Below are positions 26,274-34,361 of a stretch of DNA of 64,000 bases, one piece after another. Positions within the stretch are counted from its first letter, which is position 1. Each line of letters opens with the position of its first letter. The notes under the pieces were generated by a model, which was given only the letters and a program-made list of their open reading frames with translations, had not been told where the DNA came from and did no database searches. The stretch comes from CBDBND01 sp965262665 (GTDB lineage Bacteria; Pseudomonadota; Alphaproteobacteria; Rhodospirillales; Rhodospirillaceae): assembly GCA_965262665.1 (NCBI GenBank), contig CBDHFR010000002.1, positions 620,001 to 684,000 of the forward strand, read 5' to 3'. A program made the position numbers and the translations under genes.

Positions 26274-27932
26274 CTAAATCGGTGAACCAGCGCAAAGTTT
26301 GCTCATTGCGATATGCACCAACTCTGATCGTGCTTCGATGAAATTCGTGAAGTCTCCTTCAACTAGACTGTCGTAAGGAACCAAATGGCTTTCTAGCCGA
26401 TGATGCACTTGTGCTTCACTTGCGTTGGCGTCCCCTGCGCGTTCATCGACGTATTGTCTCGGGGTCTTCGCGGCAATTTTTCTATTCGTTTTCCATGAGA
26501 TAAGAGCACAATTGAGTGCAGAGTTTACTTGTTTTTCCGGGAATACGTCCTGGATGAGGCTCCTTGGATAAAGGTGGTGGTACTCCCTAAGCGTTACATT
26601 TTCTGCGGTAGCCCTAGCGCCGTCGGCGAAATCATAACCTCCACCGTAAAGTGAGGCAGCGATGATCGCCCGTCCTAGTCTGTCTTTCCGTCCGGGCCAA
26701 CCTGCTCGAGGCAACTCCGAGGCGTGTGGCAAAGGATTCTGACTCTCGTCGAAAAGGTCCGGCTGCATTGGAGAATTCGGGTTGCTGATCAAGTCGAGCA
26801 TGGCCTTGTAATCAGCAAAGGCTCTCGTCGTTGCCGTTTTGAGATACCGATCCGTAAAGCTTGCGCGCCAAATGGCTTTCCTAATCAGCGTGCGTGCTCT
26901 GCCCTCCTGGTCAGTTCCGTCGATCGGCACATTCGCCCAGAGAGCTGACGTGAGGTAGACAATCACTTCCGTCGGCAGAAGCATCTCGTTATAGATTGCT
27001 TCATCCCGCAAGAAACCAATGCCACGCTTTAGACCTATGACAACGCGATCCCAGACATCAGCCAACTCCCTGCCGAAGGACGGATCGAGATAACTGCGCT
27101 TCAACGGCGGCTTGTCGTTAAGCAGTGCACCAATGGCAAGCGCTACATCTTCCACCCTGCCGTAGTCGGCTGCAGCTGGCACTTTACCGCGCAGATCGGA
27201 GATCATGTCGTGCAGGGAATCGCCGACCGAACCTTCGATTTGTGCAACGACAATATCGAAGTCTTTAAGTGGTGATGCGGAAGTGTTCATCTTTATGAAC
27301 ACGTCGAGCGCCGTCTCTTGATCGGTGCTGTTCGGCAGCGATAGGAAAGGGATTGGATAAGAGGCAACACGTTGGCGAAGTTTCATGATCGCGTCGTTGG
27401 TAGCTGTGTCGGTCCCAGCGTTCTTACGCCAATTGCTCATCGCTTGTTCACCCTTCGCCCCAGGGCACAATAGCGATGCCGGAAACAATTTGCGCTGGAA
27501 GGTTGCAATAGGATCGTCGGCCCAAAGGGGCATTCGCTTGCTGGATTTTGACAAGTACCGTTTGTAGATCTCTATATCCGGTTGGTCACCATTGTCTAAC
27601 GATACGAAGACGGTAAAGTCTTCATAGTCGTCAGTCAACGAGCGCCACAGCGCCGTCATTCTCTGTTGACCGTCCAACAAGTTCATCTGCGGCACGCTCG
27701 TTGGGTCGGGGGCTCCTGCGATCGATCGGGAATGGAAAAGCTCTTCAGCACCGACATCTAGGGTCAGAAGCGCACCTATCGGAAGAGACGGTCGCCTCAG
27801 AATGTTCTCAAGAACACCTTGAACCTGGTTGTGGTGCCACGCTTCGAATCTCTGAAACCGCGGGAGCGTGATTTGCCCATCCCTGATCATGGCGAACCAA
27901 TCTTCGATTGTTTTCGTACGAGCTTCCATCAA
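26274..27932 (-). CDS. DUF262/GmrSD-like protein with HNH-like C-terminal domain
   Basis: 552 residues. The DUF262 (ParB-like) N-terminus has 'LPRFQRFEAWHHNQVQGVLENIL' and the nucleotide-binding signature 'LLDGQQRMTAL' at about residue 85. A helical middle follows with 'DVFIKMNTSASPLKDFDIV'. The C-terminal part has an HNH-like 'EYHHLYPRSLIQDVF' (about 450) and 'NSALNCALISWKTNRKI'. Proteins of this type (GmrSD, BrxU, SspE relatives) cut foreign or modified DNA with NTP use. It is the last gene of the defence operon, six bases after the HNH gene. Confidence 0.85.
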   Translation of the reverse strand: MMEARTKTIEDWFAMIRDGQITLPRFQRFEAWHHNQVQGVLENILRRPSLPIGALLTLDVGAEELFHSRSIAGAPDPTSVPQMNLLDGQQRMTALWRSLTDDYEDFTVFVSLDNGDQPDIEIYKRYLSKSSKRMPLWADDPIATFQRKLFPASLLCPGAKGEQAMSNWRKNAGTDTATNDAIMKLRQRVASYPIPFLSLPNSTDQETALDVFIKMNTSASPLKDFDIVVAQIEGSVGDSLHDMISDLRGKVPAAADYGRVEDVALAIGALLNDKPPLKRSYLDPSFGRELADVWDRVVIGLKRGIGFLRDEAIYNEMLLPTEVIVYLTSALWANVPIDGTDQEGRARTLIRKAIWRASFTDRYLKTATTRAFADYKAMLDLISNPNSPMQPDLFDESQNPLPHASELPRAGWPGRKDRLGRAIIAASLYGGGYDFADGARATAENVTLREYHHLYPRSLIQDVFPEKQVNSALNCALISWKTNRKIAAKTPRQYVDERAGDANASEAQVHHRLESHLVPYDSLVEGDFTNFIEARSELVHIAMSKLCAGSPI

Positions 27933-27938
27933 TACCCC

Positions 27939-28678
27939 TCAAATATCCGTTACCTTGTTACGGTGAAACGCCAAACGAACCTCGGTTTCCTGATCCGTCC
28001 GGCGCAGACGCATCTCCGGCGTAAAGCCCGATGCGGCGATATCTTCGTTCGACAGATTCGGGCCAAATAGAATCTTTCCGTCAACATCAAAAGAGATCAG
28101 ATAAGCATCGAAAGCAGCGTCCAGGTGGGCGGCGAGAAGCAGCCCATTGTGCACATTCAGGCGTTCGGCGTCGGTCTCGCATTCGGCCCAGGGGATGATG
28201 TGACTAGCACGCAGAAGCCGGGGATGGCGGACGTCAGTGACGGCGCAAGCCCCGTCCCAGAACAGCATCAGCGCATCGCGGAAAACGTCCTGGCCGATGC
28301 GCTCCTTGCGGAGCCGCTCCACCTCGGTCGCGCCATATGGCTCGCGGAGTTGCTGCTCATACCGGCGCAATGGTTCGTCCGGGAGGCTGCGTGCCAGGCG
28401 CCAAACAGTGCCGGCGATGATGCTCAGCATTCCGCTGTTTGCGACATGTACGGTACGAAAACCGGGAGGGGCGTCGGACGCCTTCTCAAGGTCTGGCCCC
28501 AGGCCGCGCATCGCTCCGGCATGATCGCTGCCGATGGCGTAGCCCGTCTCCGTCGCAGTCATGCAAAGGCGTGCGGGTGCGGCGTGAGCCCTCCAGACCA
28601 ACCAACTCCCCGATGCCCCTGATCAATGCTGAAGCCGTTATCCACGGCGGCCTTTTCAAGAATTGTGCGAACCGCCAT
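27939..28678 (-). pseudogene. HNH endonuclease, frameshifted near its N-terminus
   Basis: The C-terminal HNH_2-like domain is clear: 'DGACAVTDVRHPRLLRASHIIPWAECETDAERLNVHNGLLLAAHLDAAFD'-type pattern, with Cys, the SHI(I/K)PW His and the NGL Asn present. A matching front 'AVRTILEKAAVDNGF...GHRGVGW' begins at ATG 28678, 11 bases after the upstream gene, but in another frame. The shift lies in GTTGGTTGGTC at about 28597-28603. A shorter product from ATG 28562 would still hold the nuclease domain. A sequencing indel is possible. Confidence 0.75.
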
Positions 28679-28689
28679 CGACAGCACAA

Positions 28690-29964
28690 TCAAATCCTTT
28701 CCGATAAACGAGGCGTGGCCGCGGCATCGCCGATCTCAAAAAGATTATCAAGCGTGTCTTTGTCTACTCCCGCTTTTTCCATTGCAGCGCGCAGCGTCGC
28801 GCGAAAGCCACGGTCCTCGATATCCTCGATCACGATGCCCTTGTAGTTGACGATAACTTCGGGGGAAGCGAAATTCACTATCTCGGAGAATAGATCATCA
28901 GCACGTTTACGAATTTCGACCTCGATTTTGTCTGCATCATCGCCACCGGACCGCCGTTTCAGGAAACTTGGAGGGCTCGATTTCCAAATGTCTTTGAATT
29001 CCTCAAACATCTGGTTTTCGAAACTCTCGCGCGCGGTATCCACAGATTTTTTCAGCGCGTCCTGGTACTTATTTAGTATCTGTTTGAGCCGCTCAATCTG
29101 GTGGTCGAAATCCGGCCGATCGCGCTTCAGGATGACGCGACCCTTCTTGGGTAGCACATAGGTGAATTCGTCCTCGATTTCCTTGCGCTCTTTTTCAATG
29201 AACGCTTCGTCGACCTGTAGCTCTTCGACGGCATCTTCGATCTCGATAGTCACTTTTTGGGCGCCTATTCCGTCGAGCGGTGCCCGAATCTGGCTTGATA
29301 TTCTTTTTTTCAGCGCGGTGTCGTCAACGCGGACAAATTCCCCGGGTAGAGAAACACGGCGTTTGCTCAGCTTGTAGTTCGAAACCTTAAGCTCGACAAA
29401 TTCGGCAGCCGCCGTGAAAACTCTCAGCTTCCGGGTCAGATCAAAAGGAAGTGGTGGATTGGCCTTCAGGTCTTCTTCCATTTGGGCGACATGCCCGGGT
29501 TCCATCCCCGTTGCGCCGACTTCCATCTCGCCCTCGGCTGCGCCGGATGCCTCGGCTAGTTTCTCGGTGGCTCCGCCGTGCAACAGGATTGCGTTCGGCT
29601 TTTCCTCGGTTGTCGAACCGGCCTCGACATTGCGTGAGACGGGGGCATAAACCATGGTGCGGCCGTCCGAGATCACCACGCCGATGCGCACGCCGGGCTG
29701 TTCGCGCAGGTCGAACAGTTCCTTGCAGCTCGCTTCGCGGATGATCTCAAGCGCCTCCACGTCGCCATAGCCCATGCGGTAGACCTCGGCGTCGGCGTCA
29801 AGGATGACCGTCAACGACAGATCCGGCAGTTCTTTCATGCGGGTGGCGAGTGCCTTGGCGACCGGGGTCGTTAGACCGGGAGCAATGACGGCAAGCCGGT
29901 CCTGTGCCCCTTCGATCAAAGCGATCAGGCTGTCGTCGGTGGCGGTGGTGAAAGTGCGGCTCAT
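28690..29964 (-). CDS. PLD-like domain protein without HKD motif
   Basis: 424 residues. The N-terminal third looks like a phospholipase-D-like fold: 'DRLAVIAPGLTTPVAKAL', 'LSLTVILDADAEVYRMGYG' and 'GVRIGVVISDGRTMVYAPV'. No H-x-K-x4-D motif is present, so it may be a catalytically silent PLD fold. The rest is charged and helical with a coiled-coil-like part ('DFDHQIERLKQILNKYQDALKKSV'), suggesting a structural or partner-binding role. It starts one base after the methylase stop, a tight coupling. It takes the place of DrmC in a DISARM-like order. Confidence 0.6.
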   Translation of the reverse strand: MSRTFTTATDDSLIALIEGAQDRLAVIAPGLTTPVAKALATRMKELPDLSLTVILDADAEVYRMGYGDVEALEIIREASCKELFDLREQPGVRIGVVISDGRTMVYAPVSRNVEAGSTTEEKPNAILLHGGATEKLAEASGAAEGEMEVGATGMEPGHVAQMEEDLKANPPLPFDLTRKLRVFTAAAEFVELKVSNYKLSKRRVSLPGEFVRVDDTALKKRISSQIRAPLDGIGAQKVTIEIEDAVEELQVDEAFIEKERKEIEDEFTYVLPKKGRVILKRDRPDFDHQIERLKQILNKYQDALKKSVDTARESFENQMFEEFKDIWKSSPPSFLKRRSGGDDADKIEVEIRKRADDLFSEIVNFASPEVIVNYKGIVIEDIEDRGFRATLRAAMEKAGVDKDTLDNLFEIGDAAATPRLSERI

Positions 29965-29965
29965 C

Positions 29966-32900
29966 TCACGCCCCCGTCAGCCGGTCGAAGGCCGCCAGAA
30001 CAAGGCGCTGGGTACGGTATTCACCGTAGCGATCAATCTCATTGCGCTTGAGGCCGCGGAAGGTTTCCGAGGGGTAGCTTTCCCCGTGGGTATCGTCGGG
30101 ATCAAGGATGTAGCGCAACTCGTCGCGCGTGAGGTTGTATTTGCGGGCGAAGAAAGCGTCGAGCTCGGCCCGCAATTGCGCGCGGCGGTCGGGATCGAAG
30201 GCGAAGGGAGCGCCAGTGTGACCCAGATCCTCGGCCCAGAGATGCATGGAATGGGAGGTGTAGGTCAGTTCCAGCACGCGTGGAGTGATGAAGGCGAGAT
30301 CCTCGGTCGTGAATTGATAGGGGGCAAGGACAGCGTTTTGCTTGAAAACATTGTATTTTAGATGTGTGCCCCCAATCTTCTGGCGGCAAATGTAATCCAG
30401 TGTTATCGAACACAGACAAGCGTTAAGGGCCGCGGCGACAGGTGCAGGATGCTGCTGGTGTTTCAGCAGTAGAGTATCGCCAGTCCCCATTCTCGGAAGC
30501 ACACTCGCAATCACCGTCCGCTCGCTTGTTGCATTGGTGATATCCCGCCACCCCATCAGCCATCGGGGCTGCTTGCGGTCGATCAGCGCGCCGGTAAGTT
30601 CCAGCAGATCGGATGGTCCGTCCTTGATAAAGGCGAGGTCGTCCTCGCTCAGGGGCGTCTCGCGTTGCATCTTTTGCGCGCCGCCGGCGGCTTTGCCTAA
30701 CCAGGTGGCGATATTCGCCCCTACGATATCGCGTTGCAGCGCCCGCTCGCCCAGCACGTCGCGCAGCCGGGCCTCAGCGATCGGCAAGGTGCGAGCCAAC
30801 CTGTCTTGATAAAGTTCTCCGGGTTCCAGCGTGCCCAGCACCCATTCGGCCAGCACTTTCAGGCACCCCTCCGCATTCTCTTTGCGATAATACTGTTTGA
30901 GCCGCGACGGCACGCGGGCCACGCGCAGGGCGGTTTCATCCTCCGGCACCCAATACCACGAATCAGACTCGTAATCCGGGCTGGCTTTGGCGCTGTCCGG
31001 CGTCTCGGGCAAGGAACCGTCTCCGGGACGATTATTCAATCCCGCGTACGAGCCAAACCGATGATCGAAGTGATGGATCATCTTAGCTTCATAAAGCGGC
31101 ACATAAACGCGGCCGTCCACATCCCGCCAATTCGGACCGTCACGATCAAATCCTTGTTGAGAGAGCTGAGCAGCAGTGAAGAAATGCCGACTGTCGTTCG
31201 ACATGTCGAATAGCCTCTGAAACGTAATACCCCAAGGATTGTCATTGCCATCGGGATGCCCGGGTCGCTCCCGGATCAAAATAGGGGCCGCCCCATAGAG
31301 CTTTCGTGTCAGGTCCCGGTCGGCGCGGGCACGAAACAGCGGTGCCGTCAGCGTGTTGGGATTAAAAAATTTGAAGTCGTCTACACCCAGAAAGACTTGA
31401 CGCTCTTTTTCATAAATCTCATCTATTCTTTGGATGTTGAATATAACCGGGATGGAACCTTTGTGGTTCGCCATTACGAATATGCAGAACGGTTTTCTCT
31501 CGTCCGTGTCTTTGAACCACTTTCTCACTTCGTAGAAACTGTACAATGCAACCAACCGGCCCCGTGCGATTAGATCACCGAAGAAGGCGCTGGTTGAACT
31601 ATCCGTCGCGACCGCCGTGGGCACGATGACACCCGCGCGCCCTGGTGGAGGCGGGCGCACACCGCCCGTGTCAGTGATGACCTGCGCGATGCTCCTTGCG
31701 GGTTCAACGTTCCGTGGAGCCCGCGCCAGCCGGGCAAAATGCTCGGCAAACAGCGCGTAGGTGTTCACATCGCCCGTGCCGGTCAGCGGAAAGCGTCCGG
31801 TCTTGCGCACGAAGACGCTCACGGCCTCGGACGCGCGTTTGGAGAATTCGAACTCGTCCGACAGCCGCGCCTGCGGCGTTCCAGGCTCGGCCTTCTTGAG
31901 CGCCTTGGTCAGCTTGTAACGTTCGGCCTTGTTGGGCGCGGTCGCGATCTCGGCGTCGCGGGCGGCAAAGAACTCCTGTTCCTGCAGCTTGATCCGCTCC
32001 CACGGCGGGTTGCCGACCACCGCATCGAAGCCACCCCGTGCCATGACGGCCGGGAACTCCAGTGGCCAGTGGAAGACGCGGTTTGCCTCTGCCGCCTCCA
32101 TGCAGATAACTTGGACACTGGATTGGACGTCGTTACCACTGATGGTACGCCAGATCGCTTCGGTCGTCGGCAACGGAAGACGGTTGGTGTGACGAGGATC
32201 CGGATTATCCCCGGTTTTCGGTAACAGGAACGCCGCCACATACATGTCGCAGGCGGTTTTGAGCGCCAGCCGCTTGGGGTCGCGGAGGAGACAATCCCAG
32301 GCGCGCGACTTGGCCTTGATCTCCTCCAGAGTGTCCTCAGACATGGCCAGTACCTTGGCCGCGCCATCGGTGATTGAGGCGGGCGCGCTTAAATCCTTAA
32401 TCAGGCCCGAGGCGCCAACACCGTCGCGCTGTTGCTTGTTGATGGCCTTGTAGGCCTTGGCCACGGCCTTGTTGTCGCCCGTCAGCGGATCGAAGGCCTC
32501 ATCGGGTAGGCCGCCGCGCAGCATCCCGTAGTCGAAGACGCCGATCAGGCTGTCGCCGCAGCGGATGCGGGCGTCTAGGAAGGAAAGTGGCTTGCCCGGT
32601 TCCAGCGCCTCGATCCAGAGCGCGACCTTGCAGAGTTCGACCGCCATCGGATTTCGGTCGGTGCCGAATATGCAGTTAGAAACGACTTCGCGCAGGGCGT
32701 GCTGGAACGCCTCCTGGCTGGGCGCTCCCGGCGAGTCGTGGCGGGCGATACGGGCGGCGGCCCGGCGCGCGGCGGCGAGCAGGAAGTGGCCGGACCCGCA
32801 GGCGGGATCGATGATCGAGAGCTTCAGGATTTCGGCCGCCGGATCGGAAGGGTTGCGCGATTCCGCCGCGTCGAGCACCGGGTCAAGCGTGGTGGCAAGG

Positions 32901-34351
32901 AGGAGCTGGACCAGGCTGTCCGGTGTATAGTAGCTGCCCGTCGTCTTGCGTTCGTTCCCTCTGTTTGCGGCGTCGCCCGCGGCAAAGGCGAAGTGACGGG
33001 TCTCCACATACACCAGCGGGATGAGTTCGAGCAGACTTTCGTAGACCGAGCCGAGTTCCTCGGTTTGCATGTCGCGCCAGTTCACGCGGGTAATGGGCTG
33101 CCCATCAGGCCGGAACCATGAGAGATGCCAGATAGCCTTGAGCAGTCGGCTATTGGCAATGCGGGCGTGGGTCAGGTCGGCAAGGTTAGAAGGCATGAAG
33201 AGTCCGCCCAGTGCCGTCAGGCCGAGCAGCGGTTCGCCCGCGGCGAAGGCCTGAAACAACGCCCGCAGGCCGTCCCAGGCATCGTAATGGCGATCAAGCG
33301 AGGTGTTTCTGGTGCATCTTTCGCGCAGGCGGCTCACCGAATAGCCGTGCCTATAGGCCTTTCGCGCAGTGTCCGGTGCGTTTGGGGTGTGCAGCAGGCT
33401 GCGGTCCTCGGCGGCGAATAGGAAAATGAGCCGGTAGACGAGGCGCAGAAGTTCCTCGTAATAAGCCTGCCGGGTCAGCTTACCGGTCTGGAGCGCATCG
33501 CGCAGATCGCCGTTTGCTGAGTTCTCGAGAAACCCTGCGCCGAGTTCGAGGAGGGCGGCCTCCACACCGAGACGAAGCTTTTCTTTAGCAGCCGAACCGT
33601 CGCTACGCCCGCGTTCGCGCCAGCGCTCGAGCGGGCAATCGGATGGAGATGCGCCTGTGGCGCCGAACCGGCTGGCATGGATTACGAGCCAAAGCGCGGA
33701 GAAATCGGCGAAGAGTCCTTCGGTGAAGATTTTGTCGAGGTCGGCCTCAACCCAGGCGGGGCGTGTGAGACTGGCATTGTCGCGCATGAGCCGAAGCGTG
33801 CAGCCATCCGAGGCGATACCCCAAAGCGCGGCTTCGTCCGCGTTGAGATATTCCTGCAGGAGCTGGGTGGCCGACCGGCGGCGGGTCTCGTCTCCGAACA
33901 GGGCGATGGCTTCATCAATACCGGCCTTCCGGCTCTCGACCGGGGCAAGCGGCGCGGTGACGATGGGTACCCGGCCGTTGTGAGAAGTGTGCCGGATCGG
34001 GAAGCGCCGCTCGGATAGGATGACCGATCCGGTTTCCGCTATGTTTGCAAAACCGAAGCAGTCCGTGAGGAGGTCCAGAACAAACCGCTGGGGCGCACCG
34101 ACATTGCCGTCCCGAACGGCGCTGAACCGCTCCCAGTGAGCCAAGGCGATCTGGTAGTACCTGGCGATCTCGTCGCGCAGTTTAAGGCCGGGAAGAATCC
34201 CGTAGCTTTCATCCGACTGATCCGCCATGTCGAAGGCCGCGATACGGGTCATGATCTCAGGTGGCAGGAGGGCGCCGGCTATTTCGATCGCTGCAAAATC
34301 AAGACGGGCGATCCGGCGGGACTGACGGGAACGTTTGGCGGGCTTGGCCAT
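29966..34351 (-). CDS. Large Eco57I-type adenine-specific DNA methyltransferase
   Basis: 1461 residues. The gamma-class N6-adenine methylase core has 'GSYYTPDSLVQLLL', SAM motif I 'IIDPACGSGHFLLAAARR' (about residue 518) and catalytic motif IV 'VGNPPWERIKLQEQEF' (about 782). A long N-terminal region (1-450) and a C-terminal target-recognition-like region ('KIGGTHLKYNVFKQNAVLAPYQ') flank it. I see no nuclease motif in the N-terminus, unlike type IIG enzymes, so it may only methylate host DNA. Size and placement match the DrmMI/PglX group of phage-defence methylases. Confidence 0.85.
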   Translation of the reverse strand: MAKPAKRSRQSRRIARLDFAAIEIAGALLPPEIMTRIAAFDMADQSDESYGILPGLKLRDEIARYYQIALAHWERFSAVRDGNVGAPQRFVLDLLTDCFGFANIAETGSVILSERRFPIRHTSHNGRVPIVTAPLAPVESRKAGIDEAIALFGDETRRRSATQLLQEYLNADEAALWGIASDGCTLRLMRDNASLTRPAWVEADLDKIFTEGLFADFSALWLVIHASRFGATGASPSDCPLERWRERGRSDGSAAKEKLRLGVEAALLELGAGFLENSANGDLRDALQTGKLTRQAYYEELLRLVYRLIFLFAAEDRSLLHTPNAPDTARKAYRHGYSVSRLRERCTRNTSLDRHYDAWDGLRALFQAFAAGEPLLGLTALGGLFMPSNLADLTHARIANSRLLKAIWHLSWFRPDGQPITRVNWRDMQTEELGSVYESLLELIPLVYVETRHFAFAAGDAANRGNERKTTGSYYTPDSLVQLLLATTLDPVLDAAESRNPSDPAAEILKLSIIDPACGSGHFLLAAARRAAARIARHDSPGAPSQEAFQHALREVVSNCIFGTDRNPMAVELCKVALWIEALEPGKPLSFLDARIRCGDSLIGVFDYGMLRGGLPDEAFDPLTGDNKAVAKAYKAINKQQRDGVGASGLIKDLSAPASITDGAAKVLAMSEDTLEEIKAKSRAWDCLLRDPKRLALKTACDMYVAAFLLPKTGDNPDPRHTNRLPLPTTEAIWRTISGNDVQSSVQVICMEAAEANRVFHWPLEFPAVMARGGFDAVVGNPPWERIKLQEQEFFAARDAEIATAPNKAERYKLTKALKKAEPGTPQARLSDEFEFSKRASEAVSVFVRKTGRFPLTGTGDVNTYALFAEHFARLARAPRNVEPARSIAQVITDTGGVRPPPPGRAGVIVPTAVATDSSTSAFFGDLIARGRLVALYSFYEVRKWFKDTDERKPFCIFVMANHKGSIPVIFNIQRIDEIYEKERQVFLGVDDFKFFNPNTLTAPLFRARADRDLTRKLYGAAPILIRERPGHPDGNDNPWGITFQRLFDMSNDSRHFFTAAQLSQQGFDRDGPNWRDVDGRVYVPLYEAKMIHHFDHRFGSYAGLNNRPGDGSLPETPDSAKASPDYESDSWYWVPEDETALRVARVPSRLKQYYRKENAEGCLKVLAEWVLGTLEPGELYQDRLARTLPIAEARLRDVLGERALQRDIVGANIATWLGKAAGGAQKMQRETPLSEDDLAFIKDGPSDLLELTGALIDRKQPRWLMGWRDITNATSERTVIASVLPRMGTGDTLLLKHQQHPAPVAAALNACLCSITLDYICRQKIGGTHLKYNVFKQNAVLAPYQFTTEDLAFITPRVLELTYTSHSMHLWAEDLGHTGAPFAFDPDRRAQLRAELDAFFARKYNLTRDELRYILDPDDTHGESYPSETFRGLKRNEIDRYGEYRTQRLVLAAFDRLTGA

Positions 34352-34361
34352 TGTGAATTCC

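Noticed and set aside
25995..26285. Plus-strand 96-codon gene before the defence operon
   Set aside because: No ribosome site, it overlaps the end of the DUF262 gene, and it has no recognisable pattern.
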